NCBI GenBank assembly: GCA_963829965.1
Contig: CAWHLK010000023.1
Coordinates: 186,001-250,000 of the forward strand
Origin: DASXZH01 sp963829965
GTDB taxonomy: Bacteria > Armatimonadota > Fimbriimonadia > Fimbriimonadales > Fimbriimonadaceae
DNA: 64,000 nucleotides
Direction of reading: 5' to 3'
Shown: piece by piece, positions 61,301 to 64,000 of the stretch
Numbering within the stretch: position 1 is the stretch's first letter
Layout: each line of letters opens with the position of its first letter
Program-made: the position numbers and the translations under genes
Notes under the pieces: model-generated
The model's input: the letters and a program-made list of their open reading frames with translations, nothing else
The model's database searches: none
What the model was told of the DNA's origin: nothing

Positions 61301-63332
61301 CAGCACGAGCCAGCCGGTGGTTCTGCGCCAAGTGGGCAGCCCGGACACTCTGATTTATCCGGATGCCAATGGAAGCCATTGGTCTCCGTTGCAGTGGTAC
61401 ACGGTGTTCACCGGCTCCGGGCTCCCCCCGGGCACCTCTATCAACACGGCTCTGGGACCGCCAATGGTGAGCGGCAACACGGTTTATGTTCCAACATCGA
61501 ACCCAACGCTGGACTTGCTTTACAACTCGGGCAGCCCGTTTTCTTATCCAGGCACTCCGTACGGGATGGTTTATGGGATCTCAACCAATATCTCTAGCAC
61601 GGATCCCTACCTCATTTCCGATCCGGCCCACCCTTGGCAAACCCAGCTTGCGGAGTTGAATGGCGGCTCGAGTCCGGTTTCGGTAAACAATATTGTTCCG
61701 AATCCAGACTTTTTGTGGCCGCAGCTAAGCGGAGTGACCAGCACCGTTCAGCTTGCCACCCGCTTGAGTCAGGCCACGCTGGGGCCGCAATGGAACTTTT
61801 CTGAAGCGACAGCCGCGCAGCCGAAGCAAGCCAGCATGGCTTTGGGCGTCGTTGGTGGAAACGGAAGACTGTTTGCTTGGTCCGATATGGGGCTCTATGC
61901 CTTTGAGCGCGCGAATATCTATGTCGCCGACTCCAACCGCGTTTCCTCTTTCGACTCAGACGGTAACCCGATGTGGTCCACCGATCAAACCCAGAACATC
62001 GGTTCTACCGGTTACGTGGGAACCGTTAAAAAGCTTGTAACGCCGTGCCGAGCCTACTCCACCGACAACGGCCAAGTGCTTGTGGTGGATCCGGGCAGCA
62101 ACCGGCTCGCGATTGTCGATCAGACCGGCCTCGAGTTGCGATCGATAGAAGGTTTCAACGTTGACCCAGGGTTCGCTCCCGATGGATATTCCTCCGGCGA
62201 ATCCACCAAGCTTTCCGCGCCGAGAGATGTTCAGGTTTACACCTCCGTGGTGCCGGCGGCCAACAACAGTTACACGAGCCCTGCGCCCGCGGGAACCGAG
62301 TATTGGGTCCACTATCTGATTGCGGACTGCGGAAACGGTCGTCTGGTGGATATCGTCGACCGGTACACCTACGATGCCGTGTTGGATGGCCCTGGCGATC
62401 TTGTGCTGAACAGCAGCGGCGTGCCCGTGCAAGGCGTGCTGTACTGGCACACGCCAACTTCATATTCCGGCGCGGGTTTCAGCTACACGAGCTTGGCGCG
62501 GGCTTACGATCCGACTCTTACGAACGGGGCGGGAACGGGCGCCTACGTTATAGCCGCCGGAGTGGGGAACACTTCGATCAACAACGTTCTCCAAACTCCT
62601 CCAAGTGCGCAGGTTGTCAACAGTTCCCAGGTTTCGCCGGCAAAGGGCGGAATCATTATCTTCCCGATGATCGCCGGGGTCGCGCCCGTTCAGGTCAGCA
62701 CGATTGCCCTCCCGGCTTTCACCGGCCCGCTCTTTGTGCCAACGTCCGAACTTGCAGGGACTTGGGGTGCGACTTCTCCTTTGACTCAACGCAACATCGG
62801 CGCCGTCAACTCGTTGACTGCCAAATACTTCACCCCAATCGGCCAGGGTACGCCAAGTCTCAGCTTCCTATTTACCGACCAGACCGGCGCTTATGAGATC
62901 TATGCGGGTACCGGCGCAACATCTCTTGCCGGACAGGCGTGGACTGTGGATTGGATGTTGCCAAGATCGTTGCCAACTTTGGCCGGTACATCGAACAGCT
63001 ACCTCGAAGTTCCAGTCTATAGTGTGATGCGACAAGTTGGCACCTCGAACACCCCCACCCCGGACAATCCGCTCGATTTCGTGCCCACGTACGCGGAGCG
63101 GCTTGCTTCGGGAGACATCTTGGTGGTGAACGGGTATTCCGGCCGCTACCGAAAAGCGACAAGCTCAGTTGACAACGTTCCGTTCACGGGCGAGGTTTTG
63201 GAGTTGGATCCATCATATTTCAACCCTGCAAACCTGAATCTTGGTTTCACCACGAATGCGATCAAGGCCGTGCTGTCAACGATTACCGGCGCCAGGAACA
63301 TCGTCCAACCGCTATTTGCGGACCGTAGATAA
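58311..63332 (+). CDS. 1673-residue secreted protein in the PilY1 position
   Basis: Signal peptide MILKRALFAACCLLATLGVA. Residues ~25-230 resemble a DUF4159/ThuA-like glutamine-amidotransferase fold (TINVGVVLLEADTTSYTG, FNVLLISAHGYTEITPDE, REKLHRFMDQGGIVWIDLDR); no catalytic Cys is apparent. The long middle is beta-rich with Ser/Thr/Gly/Asn repeats and propeller-like blades (GRVWIVDPTTP). From ~1200 there are NHL-like repeats (NIYVADSNRVSSFDSDGN, GQVLVVDPGSNRLAIVDQTG, YLIADCGNGRLVDIVDRY). It follows the PilX-like gene, exactly where proteobacterial pil operons encode the tip adhesin PilY1. The N-terminal vWA domain of PilY1 is not seen. Confidence 0.78.
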   Translation: MILKRALFAACCLLATLGVAQTKYALQSRTINVGVVLLEADTTSYTGTPEMNNWTPFVWYNLDLDTAVKPSGWSFDNPTHESALVSSFSRWNVITGGTLPATGTRLSKNMAPYWEVQLENLTEAQIAQFNVLLISAHGYTEITPDEREKLHRFMDQGGIVWIDLDRATFTAGMDLFDTFPMPFTFSTATSVPSNFFANFLDPLLSFPFGITFSDLANMTGPNPFYNTGGSFAGITTLSTGNYSGELSSGGAAPLIADSFRMNSIFGTFGSPTNSVISTFQVGDGYEVVTTNDMATQLGNGQLNVFTAAIPTFTAYNNSAAKLVSNMVELSSQYGQQGKGSRKAGGSSADIGAPLMQEWNDTISYTSAVSYGYAPPVAYKNLVVVSAKDPATGLPTVFVYDAHPIESLSGSGNPDDGYQDFSQGTSYDLVFKGIEPASLSSTGVTFSAPTCVTVSNASGTSGTPVQPVLPDQIWVEDSNGNMLEWNAFGHFTDGLQAAEPADHFVDPGLPAYLPQLGAASFDTGVASAGPYAPTFQDGLLFVTDMTGPAPNVGRVWIVDPTTPDQPLMSESANNTTGTEVPWVCGGNGWKYNAETSGPSTVGNIPVYESPGASDRVVYVPMQPSSLNSTTAGFVSEWFGRKGESQVLTVVGGQATITPDCDGKNLTPYFPGAADMGNATLMSLAPRITLMGANGPANASDTEATISSIAPGSGTSSNALVITFNTSSSWYTANVTGTPPQVTVRIDYTVDWSNLGSPNPDFTRSSMNFPDDINRERRIVDNIALGPTGIMYMVVSTTNPSGDLTHPPGGSYYAIQEQGVGNFVVLDRYSLYDLHTETLSGVSPVATVPPTLENVDPLISLFSGLGNATNPSQLQDLTFTSGPVVSNGVVYVTAQGDNGFSPPVVDTILLAFNAQPPPVTINVSNVSAGFTLMQYDMDETQTRSAPTSPWVLPSTVYTFIPSPTTAISGGTTGSNTSNGVIYLSSLTSAGGGQQLAGCFSTSQPVVLRQVGSPDTLIYPDANGSHWSPLQWYTVFTGSGLPPGTSINTALGPPMVSGNTVYVPTSNPTLDLLYNSGSPFSYPGTPYGMVYGISTNISSTDPYLISDPAHPWQTQLAELNGGSSPVSVNNIVPNPDFLWPQLSGVTSTVQLATRLSQATLGPQWNFSEATAAQPKQASMALGVVGGNGRLFAWSDMGLYAFERANIYVADSNRVSSFDSDGNPMWSTDQTQNIGSTGYVGTVKKLVTPCRAYSTDNGQVLVVDPGSNRLAIVDQTGLELRSIEGFNVDPGFAPDGYSSGESTKLSAPRDVQVYTSVVPAANNSYTSPAPAGTEYWVHYLIADCGNGRLVDIVDRYTYDAVLDGPGDLVLNSSGVPVQGVLYWHTPTSYSGAGFSYTSLARAYDPTLTNGAGTGAYVIAAGVGNTSINNVLQTPPSAQVVNSSQVSPAKGGIIIFPMIAGVAPVQVSTIALPAFTGPLFVPTSELAGTWGATSPLTQRNIGAVNSLTAKYFTPIGQGTPSLSFLFTDQTGAYEIYAGTGATSLAGQAWTVDWMLPRSLPTLAGTSNSYLEVPVYSVMRQVGTSNTPTPDNPLDFVPTYAERLASGDILVVNGYSGRYRKATSSVDNVPFTGEVLELDPSYFNPANLNLGFTTNAIKAVLSTITGARNIVQPLFADRR

Positions 63333-63343
63333 AGAGTTTTTTG

Positions 63344-64000
63344 ATGATGAAACGCGACATTCGAGGCCTTATAAAGACCGCCTGTGCGGTGCTTCTGACG
63401 ACCCTAGCCGGATGGGCGTCTGCCCAGGACTGGCCAACTTTACAAGGGAGCGACCACGAACGGGCGTCAATACCGTCCCGTCCACAACACCGGGAACTGC
63501 TTCACTGAACTGGTTTCTGCCGGCAAACTACGCGGCCACCTTCTATCGCCAGGTGATGTCGCCAGAAGTCAGTCAAACGGCCGGAACCAACACTTGGGTG
63601 CCTGTGAACTACACGACGGTTAACGTCGAAGCGAACGATGTGTACGTCCCGGCCTCAACCGGCAACCCTACCGAAGACACGTTTTCAGGCTACGCGGCCT
63701 ATCAAGCCGCCCTTGGAACCAACACGGAGGTCGATTACGACTACACTCCCTCTGTTCCGTCCTCCGGCGATCCGAACCAACCGACGGTTCCGGCTGCCGG
63801 CGATACCGTAAGCACCGTCACCTGGAAAGTCGAACCCGCTAACTCCACGAACCGGATCGCAGGCAGTTACGGGCTGTCCGTGTGGATACCCCAGGGCCCG
63901 ACCGAGTCTCTAACCGCAACGCAGCAAACCTTCCAGGCTCAATATGAAGTGTTTACGATCACCGACTCGGCGGGGAACACCTACACCGACGTCGTGAACG
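63344..64000 (+). CDS. Secreted PQQ/BamB-like propeller protein, 3' part outside window (one frameshift)
   Basis: Signal peptide (KTACAVLLTTLAGWASA), then DWPTLQGSDHE, the typical first blade of PQQ/BamB-like propellers (DWPTFRG-like). One missing base near 63459 breaks the frame. Afterwards TGVNTVPSTTPGTASLNWFL continues as a beta-rich chain (NTWVPVNYTTVNVEANDVYV) to the end of the window. It starts 11 bases after the PilY1-position gene, so it belongs to the same operon. Substrate or partner unknown. Confidence 0.7.

Overview
The window looks like a chromosomal piece from a free-living, Gram-negative-type bacterium of moderately high G+C, most likely Armatimonadota (Fimbriimonas-like). This placement is an inference. 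It rests on the pseudopilins with short leaders and a helix ending in a FP/LLPVF-type motif, large secreted BNR/propeller proteins, a phosphoketolase-acetate kinase pair and unusually large minor pilins. No rRNA, tRNA, CRISPR array, insertion sequence or prophage was seen.

Layout. 1-3.2 kb: methionine branch (partial PLP trans-sulfuration enzyme, homoserine dehydrogenase), then an Lrp/AsnC regulator coupled to a MarC membrane protein. 3.2-12.5 kb: secreted Asp-box propeller protein, two-lobed aspartic protease, rhodanese-methyltransferase fusion, and a very long membrane-anchored coiled-coil/propeller protein. 12.5-16.3 kb: lipoprotein and a three-gene envelope cluster (small membrane protein, NoeA-like methyltransferase, sulfatase-fold transferase). 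16.2-26.7 kb: LuxR-HTH/PAS/GAF regulator in an operon with a 3-methyladenine glycosylase and a large glycosidase, then a GH20-like hexosaminidase, a PhyH dioxygenase, and two uncharacterised secreted or anchored proteins. 26.7-39.3 kb: STAND-type regulator, gene remnants, His-rich small protein, HemW, AckA-Xfp, a beta-helix secreted protein and ArgS. 39.5-64 kb: a type IV pilus region.

The type IV pilus region is the most interesting part. pilB-pilT-pilC (39.5-44.1 kb) are separated by a BlaR1/BlaI-like pair from pilD and a chain of genes in the order FimU-like, PilV-like, PilW-like, PilX-like and a 1673-residue secreted protein in the PilY1 position. This matches the minor-pilin/tip-adhesin gene order of proteobacterial type IV pili. 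However, the minor pilins are about 320, 751, about 850 and 1097 residues instead of the usual 150-250, and the PilY1-position protein has a different N-terminal domain. A further secreted protein starts at 63.3 kb and runs off the window.

Assembly quality matters for every reader. Many genes, including the housekeeping genes argS, hemW and pilT, are broken by single-base indels, mostly in short homopolymers, and homology continues cleanly in the next frame. I treat these as probable sequencing errors and annotate each as one gene spanning the frames. Several genes have a good -10 box 5-6 bases before the start codon and no Shine-Dalgarno sequence, which suggests leaderless transcription is common in this organism.
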